This document shows positions 1 to 7,052 of a stretch of DNA of 64,000 bases, piece by piece. A program made the position numbers and the translations under genes. The number at the start of each line of letters is the position of its first letter. Position 1 is the stretch's first letter. Origin of the DNA: Streptomyces sp. NRRL F-5123 (GTDB lineage: Bacteria; Actinomycetota; Actinomycetes; Streptomycetales; Streptomycetaceae); contig NZ_JOHY01000027.1 in the NCBI RefSeq assembly GCF_000721495.1, positions 1 to 64,000 of the forward strand, read 5' to 3'. Under the pieces are notes generated by a model. It was not told the DNA's origin. It saw only the letters and a program-made list of their open reading frames with translations, and made no database searches.

Positions 1-228
1 GGCAGCCGCCGACGAGACCTCGGGAGGGGGACGATCCGGGGGTGCCCCCGCAGGAATGCGCACCCCGTCCGGCACCGGACACGTCATGACGTCAGACGCA
101 CATTCCGAGGAGGTACCCCCGGAGTGGCCCCCGACCCCACACCACACCGACAGCGCGATGCCCCGCCGGGCAACACCCAGCGGCGCGAGCCTGCACCTGA
201 GGTGCGGCCGACGCCACGCGGGCGCGAA
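1..228. repeat. Dispersed intergenic repeat, copy A
   Basis: This stretch matches 20248-20477 almost base for base, in the same orientation. Only an internal segment (about 61-102 here, 20308-20350 there) differs. Shared landmarks are the palindrome GGGGGTGCCCCC, the motif GGAGGTACCCCCGGAG and an inverted repeat GCACCT-G-AGGTGC near the right end. The variable part of this copy holds its own 12-bp palindrome ACGTCATGACGT. Read on the minus strand, both copies lie just downstream of the last gene of a minus-strand unit. The left edge may extend beyond the window. It is non-coding, and its function is unknown. Confidence 0.8.
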
Positions 229-322
229 CAACCCCCACGCAGGGAAGATCGCGCGGGCCACCGCAACAGGCACCCCGGCGCGTACCCGGCGAGCCCAGCG
301 CAGCCAGTCGCAGAACCCAGCG

Positions 323-520
323 TCAGACCTGCACCACACGCTGCGCGATGCGTTCGACCACGTAGCGCCGACGGCGGTCACCCGCGCCGTGTTCGCGCCC
401 GCACCCGTCCAGGAGGTCGCCGATGCGCTCCGCCTCCGCACGGGTGGCGTAACGACCCACCCGGTAGCGGTTCGTCCCGTCGTCCTGGCGTATGAGCGCC
501 CACACGAGATCGGACGTCAT
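323..520 (-). CDS. Small SPOR-like protein
   Basis: A 65-residue protein with the pattern LIRQDDGTNRYRVGRYATR followed by EAERI and a C-terminal YVVERI. This is the layout of the small SPOR-domain-like proteins common in Streptomyces, which have a short beta-alpha-beta fold and no membrane segment. The ATG at 520 is chosen because AAGGGG lies about 10 nt upstream. A TTG at 529 overlapping the previous stop (TTGA) is the alternative. It follows the RpiB-type isomerase gene with almost no gap, so the two are probably cotranscribed. Peptidoglycan binding, the usual SPOR role, is not demonstrated for this short form and should not be assumed. Confidence 0.8.
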   Translation of the reverse strand: MTSDLVWALIRQDDGTNRYRVGRYATRAEAERIGDLLDGCGREHGAGDRRRRYVVERIAQRVVQV

Positions 521-525
521 GTCCC

Positions 526-1014
526 TCAAGCCCCTTCGTCTCCGGCTTCGTCGCCGTCCGGCGACTCGATCGCACCGAGGTGCGCGATATTCGCCCGGTC
601 CGCGGAATCCCGCTCACCCGCGGCGCCGGCCGCATCCGCGGCGAACCACGCGTCGAGGATCTCCACGAGCAGCCCCCCGGACAACGTGCGCAGGCCCAGC
701 GCCAGCGCATTCGCGTCGCTCCAGACCCTCGCACCGTGCGCGGCGTACGCGTCGGCACACAGGGCGGCGCGGACGCCGGGGACCTTGTTCGCCGCGATGG
801 ACGCACCCGCACCCGTCCAGCAGCAGACGACCGCCTGGTCGGCGGCGCCGCGTGCGACGGCGCGCGCCGCCGCCTCGGCGCTCCAGGCCCAGTCGGCCCG
901 GTCGCCGTCGCGCAGCGCGCCGTGGAGTTCGACGTCGTGCCCGCGGCGGCGCAGTTCGTCGACGAGCAGCCGGGCGGGCGGCTCGTCCATGTCCGAGGAA
1001 ACGGCGATGCGCAT
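526..1014 (-). CDS. RpiB/LacA/LacB-family sugar-phosphate isomerase
   Basis: A 162-residue cytoplasmic protein beginning MRIAVSSDMDEP, the first beta strand of the ribose-5-phosphate isomerase B / galactose-6-phosphate isomerase fold. Its core VCCWTGAGASIAANKVPGVR matches the family active-site segment (usually CGTGxGxSIAANKxPGIR), and the second Cys of the pair sits at the catalytic position. Family members interconvert aldose and ketose phosphates. The acidic C-terminal tail is longer than usual. The start at 1014 is preferred over an upstream in-frame start because homologues begin with this strand. It sits directly upstream of the small SPOR-like gene. The exact substrate cannot be read from sequence. 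Confidence 0.85.
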   Translation of the reverse strand: MRIAVSSDMDEPPARLLVDELRRRGHDVELHGALRDGDRADWAWSAEAAARAVARGAADQAVVCCWTGAGASIAANKVPGVRAALCADAYAAHGARVWSDANALALGLRTLSGGLLVEILDAWFAADAAGAAGERDSADRANIAHLGAIESPDGDEAGDEGA

Positions 1015-1176
1015 ATGCCCGACCCTACGCCCGAGGTTCACAGCGCGGGTACGGAATGACACGAAGAGGTACCGATCCGGCCAGCAGTTCGACGGGGAAC
1101 CGACGGCCGCGACATCGGGCGCGCGGCGGCCGGCCGCAGGTCGCGGCCGGCGCCGGGGGCCGGCGCGGGGCCCGGG

Positions 1177-1929
1177 TCAGCGCACGGGCAGGTGGTAGAC
1201 CGCCCGGTATTTGTCGGCGGGGATGACCACGTCGGCGGTCTCCACGGGCCGTCCGGACGCGAAGTACGTCCGGCGGATCTCGATCACGACGTGCCCGGGC
1301 ACCCCGCCGAGCGCGGCGGTCTCGGCGGCGAGGCCCGGCCGCGCGCCGACCTCCTCGGCCATGTGGTCGACGACGAGGTCGATCGCCGCCATGCGGGCCA
1401 CGACGCCCTGCCCGCCCAGCGGGCCCTCCTCGGGGAGGAGCACCGGCGTGCGCCCGGTGAGGGCGAGCGGCTCCCAGGAGGTGGACAGCAGGGTCGGCTC
1501 ACCCTCGGTGCGGAAGACGTACTGCGTGCGCATGACGCGCTCGCCGGGCTCGATGCGCAACCGCTCGGCGACGTCCAGGCTCGCACTCTCCTGCACGCTG
1601 CGTGACTCCCAGCTGCCCTTGCAGCCCTCGTCCGCCTGCTCCTGCCGGTAGGGCGTGGACGGCCCCGCCGGGCGGTAGCCGCTGCGGATGATGCGCCGCG
1701 GCCGGGGCCGCTCGCGGACGTACGTGCCGGACCCGGAGCGGCCCTCGACGAAGCCCTCGGCCATCAGCACCTTGCGCGCTTCGAGCGCGACGGTGTCGGA
1801 GACCCCGTACTCGGTGCGGATTCTGGCCTGCGAGGGGAGCCGGGCGTGCGGCGGAAGCGTGCCGTCGAGGATCTTGCGGCGCAGGTCGTCGGCGACGCGC
1901 AGGTATGCGGGCTGCTCACCGAATGCCAC
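1177..1929 (-). CDS. GntR family (HutC-type, UTRA) transcriptional regulator
   Basis: A 250-residue regulator. Residues about 8-75 form the GntR winged helix (YLRVADDLRRKILDGTLPPH, then LPSQARIRTEYGVSDTVALEARKV as key stretch). Residues about 90-245 form a UTRA effector-binding domain ending in IRRTYFASGRPVETADVVIP. HutC-type members usually bind a small metabolite and repress nearby genes. The start is the GTG at 1929 with GGGAGG seven bases upstream; longer in-frame extensions lack a ribosome site. A CTGTC-CGC-GACAG inverted repeat just upstream may be its own operator. The effector is unknown. Confidence 0.9.
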   Translation of the reverse strand: MAFGEQPAYLRVADDLRRKILDGTLPPHARLPSQARIRTEYGVSDTVALEARKVLMAEGFVEGRSGSGTYVRERPRPRRIIRSGYRPAGPSTPYRQEQADEGCKGSWESRSVQESASLDVAERLRIEPGERVMRTQYVFRTEGEPTLLSTSWEPLALTGRTPVLLPEEGPLGGQGVVARMAAIDLVVDHMAEEVGARPGLAAETAALGGVPGHVVIEIRRTYFASGRPVETADVVIPADKYRAVYHLPVR

Positions 1930-1952
1930 GGCTGCCCCTCCCAAGGGGTTGA

Positions 1953-1965
1953 CTGTCCGCGACAG
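1953..1965. promoter_or_regulatory. Candidate operator upstream of the GntR gene
   Basis: CTGTC-CGC-GACAG is a perfect 5-bp inverted repeat lying 24-36 bp upstream of the GntR start. It is a plausible autoregulatory site by position. The half-site is short, so this is tentative. Confidence 0.35.
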
Positions 1966-2037
1966 CTTGGCAACCCTCGGTGCCCGTCCGCAACCTCTGC
2001 CCTGAGCCTCACTCTCCGCGCGTCGGTCACGCACCGC

Positions 2038-2078
2038 GAACGAGCCGGGCGCGCGCCCCGCGCGCACCCGGCTCGTTC
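2038..2078 (-). terminator. Stem-loop downstream of the DUF4190 gene
   Basis: GAACGAGCCGGG and CCCGGCTCGTTC form a perfect 12-bp stem around a GC-rich loop that can fold further. It lies 22 bp past the stop at 2101. There is no clear T tract, as is usual for high-GC actinobacterial terminators. Confidence 0.7.
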
Positions 2079-2100
2079 CGCGGACACAGGGCCGGCCGGA

Positions 2101-3207
2101 TCAGACGCCCACGCCGCTCTTGTCGTCGCCGTTCTCCTGGCCGTCGTCGCCCGACCCGCCGCCGCCGACGCGCTCCTTCATCGTGCCGGTGACCTTGCCG
2201 TCCGGGAAGCCGAAGAAGCAGATCACCTGCCGGTGGTTCGCCGCCCAGTCCTGGGGGGGCGGGATGTAGAAGTAGACGTGGATGCCGGACGCCGGCGTCT
2301 TGCCGTCGAGGTAGCTGCGGGCGTTCTTCACGCACGTGTCCTGCGCGTCGGCGCCCACCTTGTCGACGCCCGGGTACGGGGCGTCGCGGTCCGCCTGGAT
2401 CTGGTAGACGTCGTAGGCCTCGGCGTCGTGCTCGTCGGAGCAGTCGACGACGTCGACGGTGTGGGTGACCTTCTTGTCGTCCAGGGTCGGCGGGCCCTCG
2501 GTCCCGGACAGCTCGTCGTTGACGGTGTTGAAGCACTGCCCGGCCTTGAGGTCGCCGATGCTGGTGTTCCCGTCGTCGAGCTTCCCCATCGCGCCCAGCG
2601 TGATGAGCACGGCCCACAGTGCCGCCCACACGCCGCCGAGGACGACACCCGCGATCGCCATGCCCCGGCCGCGCTCGGCGCGCTGCTTGACCTGCTTCAT
2701 GCCGACCAGGCCGAAGATGATGCCGAGGAAGAACGTGCAGGGGATGATGCCGGTCACCAGGGCGGCGATGGATATCCCGTTGGTGCGCCGCTCCTGCCCG
2801 TACCAGCCGGGCTGGCCGGGGTAGGGCGGCGGCATCGCGGGCCCGGGGTAGCCGTAGCCCGGCTGCGGCTGGGCGCCGGGGTAGCCGTACCCCGGCTGGC
2901 CGGCGGAGGTGCCGTACGGGTCGGCCGGCGCCGCGTACGGGTTGCCGCCCTGGGCGGCGTACGGATCGGCGGGCGGCGCGTACGGGTTGCCGGCCGGGGC
3001 CGCGTACGGGTTCTGCGGCGGCTGGCCGGAAACAGGCGGCTGCGGGAACTGCTGGCCCGGCATCGCGGCCTGCGTGGGCTCCTGGGCCTGTGCGGCGTAC
3101 GGGTTCTGCGGCGGCTGCCGGCCCGGGGCACCCGGGTACGGCGGCGTGCCGGACGGCTGCGCGTCGTCGGGCGACGGCGGGGGCGGAGGCGGCGGGGGTA
3201 TGTCCAC
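2101..3207 (-). CDS. DUF4190 / septum-formation family membrane protein
   Basis: 368 residues. The N-terminal ~150 residues are Pro/Gly/Tyr/Gln-rich low complexity with repeated NPYA and ADPY units. Two hydrophobic segments follow (about 152-215, containing SIAALVTGIIPCTFFLGIIFG), typical of DUF4190. The C-terminal ~150 residues look like an extracytoplasmic septum-formation-type domain starting GDLKAGQCFN and containing VDCSDEHDAE. This domain order is common in Streptomyces membrane proteins of unknown biochemical role. The gene stands alone between a terminator and the chitinase promoter region. The start ATG at 3207 begins the MDIPPPP stretch. Confidence 0.85.
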   Translation of the reverse strand: MDIPPPPPPPPSPDDAQPSGTPPYPGAPGRQPPQNPYAAQAQEPTQAAMPGQQFPQPPVSGQPPQNPYAAPAGNPYAPPADPYAAQGGNPYAAPADPYGTSAGQPGYGYPGAQPQPGYGYPGPAMPPPYPGQPGWYGQERRTNGISIAALVTGIIPCTFFLGIIFGLVGMKQVKQRAERGRGMAIAGVVLGGVWAALWAVLITLGAMGKLDDGNTSIGDLKAGQCFNTVNDELSGTEGPPTLDDKKVTHTVDVVDCSDEHDAEAYDVYQIQADRDAPYPGVDKVGADAQDTCVKNARSYLDGKTPASGIHVYFYIPPPQDWAANHRQVICFFGFPDGKVTGTMKERVGGGGSGDDGQENGDDKSGVGV

Positions 3208-3390
3208 GCGGGGAGTTTACGGGCCGCGTCCGCCGCAGGTGCGGGTACCGCCAGGAGGCAGACGTTCCGTTCCCGGGAGGCCGCCGGGAGGCATCCGTTC
3301 CGCCCGCGGGCCGCCACCGGGGCGCACCCCTTCCGCCCGCGCGGCGCCGCCGTTCGCTCCCCGGAGGCCTCCCGCCCGCCGGGCCTTGAG

Positions 3391-3420
3391 GCGTCAAGGG
3401 GCGCCCCTACCCCTTGACGC
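3391..3420. promoter_or_regulatory. 11-bp perfect inverted repeat over the chitinase -35
   Basis: GCGTCAAGGGG and CCCCTTGACGC are perfect inverted copies separated by 8 bp. The right arm contains the TTGACG -35 hexamer of the chitinase promoter, so a protein bound here would compete with or recruit RNA polymerase. No known regulator is assigned. Confidence 0.5.
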
Positions 3421-3442
3421 TAATGGTCCAGACCAATAACTT
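3414..3442 (+). promoter_or_regulatory. Chitinase promoter with DasR-responsive element in the spacer
   Basis: TTGACG (3414-3419) and TAACTT (3437-3442) are separated by exactly 17 bp. Inside the spacer and overlapping the start of the -10 is AATGGTCCAGACCAAT (3422-3437). It matches the DasR operator (dre) pattern A-Y-TGGTCTAGACCA-R-T, known from chitin and GlcNAc genes in Streptomyces, with one central substitution. The predicted transcription start falls about at the ATG (3449), which points to a leaderless mRNA. No Shine-Dalgarno sequence is visible before the ATG, which agrees. Confidence 0.75.
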
Positions 3443-3448
3443 CACGCC

Positions 3449-4807
3449 ATGCGTCGACGAACTCTCGGCCGGATGGCCGCCACGGCCGCCACCCTCTCGC
3501 TGGTCGCCGTCCTGCCCGCCGTCACCGGTGGCAGCACCGCACAGGCCCACAACGGGCACCCCTCCACCAACTCCGCCTACAAGAGCGTCGGTTACTTCAC
3601 CCAGTGGGGCATCTACGGACGCGACTACCAGGTGAAGAACGTCCAGACCTCCGGCGCCGCCGCCCAACTCACCCACCTCAACTACGCCTTCGCCAACATC
3701 GGCGCCGACGGCAAGTGCTTCGAGGCCAACATCGCGGGCGAGGGCGACGCCTGGGCCGACTACCAGCACCCGGTCGACGCCGCGACCTCCGTCGACGGCA
3801 CCGCCGACACCGCCGACCAGCCACTGGCCGGCAACTTCAACCAGCTGCGCGAACTCAAGGCGAAGAACCCCACGTTGAAGGTGCTGATCTCGATCGGCGG
3901 CTGGGGCTGGTCCACCCACTTCTCGGACGCGGCCCGTACCGACGCCTCCCGCAAGGCACTTGTCGCCTCGTGCCTGGACATCTTCGTCAAGGGCAACCTG
4001 CCGCTGCTGGACGGCAAGGGCGGCCCGGGCTCGGCGGCCGGCCTCTTCGACGGCGTCGACATCGACTGGGAGTGGCCCGGCTCCTCCGGTGACACCGACA
4101 CCGTCTACCGGCCCGAGGACAAGAAGGACTTCACCGCGCTCGCCGCCGAGTTCCGCAAGCAGCTCGACGCGTACGGCCGCACCACGCACAAGCACTACGA
4201 CCTGAGCGCCTTCCTGCCGGCCGCGCCCGCGAAGATCGACGCCGGGTTCGAGGCGAAGAAGATCTTCAAGTACCTCGACTTCGGCACCGTCCAGGGCTAC
4301 GACTTCCACGGCCCCTACGAGGCCACCACCAACCAGCAGTCGGCGCTGCGCGCGCCGCGCACCTCGCCCGTGCCGAACGACTTCAGCGACACCCAGGCGG
4401 TCGGCGACTGGCTCGAGCGGGGCGCCCCCGCGCGGCAGCTGGTGCTCGGCGTGCCCTTCTACGGCCAGGGCTGGACCGGTGTCCCCGACGGCGGCACCGC
4501 CGGTCTCTTCCAGCCCTCCACGGGCCCGGCGCCCGCCACCTGGCAGGCCGGCAACGAGGACTACCACGCCCTCAAGGTCCTTGCGCAGTCCGGGACTTAC
4601 ACCGTCCACCGGGACACCCGCAACGGCTTCGCCTGGCTCTACGACGGCACCAACTTCTGGACCTACGACGACCCGCAGGTGATCGCCGCCAAGACCGCGT
4701 ACATCCGCGGCGCGCACCTGGGCGGCGCCATGGTGTGGTCGCTCGACGGCGACACCTCCGACGGTGAGCTGATCTCCGCGGTCCACCACGGGCTCACCCG
4801 CCACTGA
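3449..4807 (+). CDS. Secreted GH18 chitinase
   Basis: 452 residues. There is a signal peptide with basic n-region MRRRTLGR, a hydrophobic core and an AQA cleavage region near residue 33. A single GH18 catalytic domain follows. The substrate-binding motif LISIGGWGWS is at about 146-155. The catalytic signature FDGVDIDWEW spans 200-209, with Glu208 as the expected proton donor. No chitin-binding or fibronectin domain is fused. The enzyme should hydrolyse beta-1,4 links in chitin outside the cell. It is transcribed alone from a dre-containing promoter, so induction by chitin breakdown products via DasR is likely. A strong hairpin follows the stop. Confidence 0.93.
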   Translation: MRRRTLGRMAATAATLSLVAVLPAVTGGSTAQAHNGHPSTNSAYKSVGYFTQWGIYGRDYQVKNVQTSGAAAQLTHLNYAFANIGADGKCFEANIAGEGDAWADYQHPVDAATSVDGTADTADQPLAGNFNQLRELKAKNPTLKVLISIGGWGWSTHFSDAARTDASRKALVASCLDIFVKGNLPLLDGKGGPGSAAGLFDGVDIDWEWPGSSGDTDTVYRPEDKKDFTALAAEFRKQLDAYGRTTHKHYDLSAFLPAAPAKIDAGFEAKKIFKYLDFGTVQGYDFHGPYEATTNQQSALRAPRTSPVPNDFSDTQAVGDWLERGAPARQLVLGVPFYGQGWTGVPDGGTAGLFQPSTGPAPATWQAGNEDYHALKVLAQSGTYTVHRDTRNGFAWLYDGTNFWTYDDPQVIAAKTAYIRGAHLGGAMVWSLDGDTSDGELISAVHHGLTRH

Positions 4808-4822
4808 GCCGTTTCCGGCCCC

Positions 4823-4872
4823 GTACGGCCGGGCCCTGCCTCCACGGGGGGAGGCAGGGCCCTGGGCCGTAC
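4823..4872. terminator. Bidirectional terminator between chitinase and SDR genes
   Basis: GGGCCCTGCCTCC and GGAGGCAGGGCCC (4831-4843, 4850-4862) make a 13-bp stem with a 6-nt loop. An outer GTACGGCC/GGCCGTAC pair extends it past a small bulge. It lies between two convergent stops at 4807 and 4894, so it can serve both genes. Confidence 0.85.
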
Positions 4873-4893
4873 GTTCCGGCGTCCGCCGCCGGC

Positions 4894-5721
4894 TCAGGCG
4901 TCGAAGGCGGTCGCGCGGGAGTGCTTCTCCCAGGCCTCGATGTCGGCGCGGACCTGGTCGAGGTGGCCGAGCACCGCGTCCACGCCGTCCTCGCCGAGCG
5001 GCAGCCGCAGCGGGGTGACGTCGGCGTCGAGCGCGGCAAGGATGAGCGCGGCGGCCTTCGCCGGGTCGCCGGGCTGGGCACCGTCGCCGCCGGAGGCCAT
5101 GGCCCGGGTCGCACCCGCGGTGGCCTCGTAACCGGCGATCTCCGGGCTCGCGGTGAGGTTGGCCATGAGCGAGGTGCGGAAGGCGCCGGGCTCGACGATG
5201 AGCGTCCTGATGCCCAGCGGGTTGACCTCGGCCGCGAGCGCCTCGGTCATGCCCTCCAGTGCGAACTTCGTGCCGCTGTAGGCGGAGAAGCCCGCGAAGG
5301 ACATCTGCCCGCCCATGCTGCTCATCTGCACGATCGCGCCCGAGCCGCGCTCGCGCATCGACGGCAGCACCGCCCGCACCAGCGCGGCCGGTCCGAAGAC
5401 GTGCACCTCGAACAGTTCGCGCAGTTCGGCGTCGCCGGTCTCCTCGAAGGCGCCCACGTGGCTGCGGCCCGCGTTGTTGACGAGCACGTCGATCCTGCCG
5501 TGCCGGGCGAGGACGTCCGCGACCGCCGCGTCGATCGCCGCGAGGTCCGTGACGTCCAGCGCGAGCGGCTCCACCTGGTCGGGGTGCGCCGCGACCAGGT
5601 CCTCCAGCGTGCCGACCCGCCGCGCCGCCGCCACCACGACGTCCCCGGCGGCCACCGCGGCCTCGGTGATCGCCCGGCCGAAGCCGCTGTTCGCACCCGT
5701 GACCAGCCAGACCTTGTTCAT
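4894..5721 (-). CDS. SDR family oxidoreductase
   Basis: A 275-residue classical short-chain dehydrogenase. The N-terminus WLVTGANSGFGRAITEAAV carries the TGxxxGxG cofactor motif. NNAGRSHVGAFEE is the structural NAG motif. The catalytic Ser lies in VQMSSMGG and the YSGTKFALEG segment gives YxxxK. Substrate and cofactor preference are not readable. It faces away from a LysR gene 100 bp upstream, a standard arrangement in which the LysR protein controls the divergent dehydrogenase. Confidence 0.9.
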   Translation of the reverse strand: MNKVWLVTGANSGFGRAITEAAVAAGDVVVAAARRVGTLEDLVAAHPDQVEPLALDVTDLAAIDAAVADVLARHGRIDVLVNNAGRSHVGAFEETGDAELRELFEVHVFGPAALVRAVLPSMRERGSGAIVQMSSMGGQMSFAGFSAYSGTKFALEGMTEALAAEVNPLGIRTLIVEPGAFRTSLMANLTASPEIAGYEATAGATRAMASGGDGAQPGDPAKAAALILAALDADVTPLRLPLGEDGVDAVLGHLDQVRADIEAWEKHSRATAFDA

Positions 5722-5814
5722 CGCGGACTCCCTGCCGTTTCCTGTGCGGTGGTGTCTCCCCCGCTGCGACCAAGACTGCGGGCGGCGCCCCTTGCCCGTC
5801 CAAGACCCCTCGTG

Positions 5815-5829
5815 ATAGCCGATGGTTAT
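5815..5829. promoter_or_regulatory. LysR box (T-N11-A)
   Basis: ATAGCCGATGGTTAT is an interrupted palindrome fitting the LysR consensus T-N11-A. It overlaps both possible LysR start codons (5822 and 5828), a position suited to autorepression and control of the divergent SDR gene. Confidence 0.55.
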
Positions 5830-6724
5830 GGACGTTCACGGACGGGACCTGCGCTATTTCGCCGCGGTCGCCGACGAGTTGCACTTCACGCGGGCCGCCG
5901 AGCGGCTGTTCGTCTCGCAGCCCGCGCTGAGCAAGCAGATACGGGCCCTGGAGCGGCAGTTGGGCGCTCCGCTGTTCGACCGCGACCGGCAGGGCGTCGC
6001 CCTCACCCCGGTCGGCACGGCCCTGCTGCCGCACGCGCGGCGGCTGCTGGCGGAGTGGGACGCGGCGCGGGCGGCCGTGGACGCGGCGAAGGCCGCGCAG
6101 CGCGCAACGCTCGTGGTCGGCATGAGCACCAGTCCCGGCCGCGGCGGGCTGCTGCCCGCGGTCCGCTCGCGCTTCACCGCGGCCCACCCCGAGGCCGAGC
6201 TGCGGCTGCGCCAGGTCGGCTGGCAGGACCCCACCGCCGGGCTCGCGGACGGCGGCAGCGACGTGGCGTACGTCTGGCTGCCGCTGCCCGACCAGCACCG
6301 CTACGACCACCTGGTGGTGGCCGAGGAGCCGCGCCTGGTGGCCCTCCCCGAGGAACACCGGCTCGCGGCGGACGCCGGCCCCGTCGACTTCGCGGACCTG
6401 CTGGACGAGCCCTTCCTCGCCCTCCCGCAGGCCGCGGGTCCCCTGCGCGACTACTGGCTCGCGACGGACGAGCGCGGCGGCCGCCCATTGCGGATCGGCG
6501 CGGAGGTCGCGAGCACCGAGGAGACGTACGAGGCGCTCGTTGCGGGCCTCGGCGTGGTGCTGGTCGCGGCCGGCAACGCCCCGCTGATCAGCCTCGGCGG
6601 CGTGACCACCCGCCCGGTCCGCGGCCTGAGCCCGAGCCGCTTCGCCCTGGCCTGGCCCCGCACCTCGGCGGCCCCGCTGACCCTGGCCTACGCGGCGGCC
6701 TGCCGGGCGGCACGCCCGGCGTAG
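5822..6724 (+). CDS. LysR family transcriptional regulator
   Basis: 300 residues. The N-terminal winged HTH is LRYFAAVADELHFTRAAERL followed by SQPALSKQIRALE. The rest is the two-lobed LysR co-inducer domain (VVGMSTSPGRGG onward). Starts at 5822 and 5828 are both possible, and neither has a convincing ribosome-binding site, so translation may be leaderless. It is divergent from the SDR gene, which is the likely target. The inducer is unknown. Confidence 0.92.
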   Translation: MVMDVHGRDLRYFAAVADELHFTRAAERLFVSQPALSKQIRALERQLGAPLFDRDRQGVALTPVGTALLPHARRLLAEWDAARAAVDAAKAAQRATLVVGMSTSPGRGGLLPAVRSRFTAAHPEAELRLRQVGWQDPTAGLADGGSDVAYVWLPLPDQHRYDHLVVAEEPRLVALPEEHRLAADAGPVDFADLLDEPFLALPQAAGPLRDYWLATDERGGRPLRIGAEVASTEETYEALVAGLGVVLVAAGNAPLISLGGVTTRPVRGLSPSRFALAWPRTSAAPLTLAYAAACRAARPA

Positions 6725-7052
6725 GGCGGGGCCGGCGCGTCCCGCACGCGGCCGATCCGCGTGCCGTCGGCCTTCCCCTCTGCCTTGAGCCGGGGGCCTG
6801 CGCCGGCGCCCGCGCCACCCGTGGCGGCGTTCCGCGCGTCCGGTACGTGCCCGGGCGGTCGGCCCTCCCCCTGCCTTCCGCCGGGGGCCTGCGCGGACGG
6901 CGGCACCAGCGGTGGAGGTCGAGCGCGGTGCCGGGGCCGCGCCACCCGCGGCGGTACGGGCGGCCGCGTTCACCGCCCGGCGGGCGGTGCGGTGTCCTAC
7001 GGTGCCGTTGACGGGCCGTACGAACCGGCCGGGGCGGTGGGGAGGACGGGCA
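6725..7052. other. Intergenic region before the HSP90-type gene
   Basis: No gene seen. A short direct repeat recurs: CCTTCC-type runs followed by GCCGGGGGCCTGCGC, at about 6770-6800 and 6865-6895. The last 15 bases carry GGAGG, the ribosome-binding site for the next gene. No convincing promoter hexamers were found. Confidence 0.4.

Noticed and set aside
2027..3397. Long open frames overlapping the DUF4190 gene on both strands
   Set aside because: They are shadow frames created by high GC. Protein composition is Arg/Pro/Ala-rich without domains, and codon bias supports only the 2101-3207 frame.
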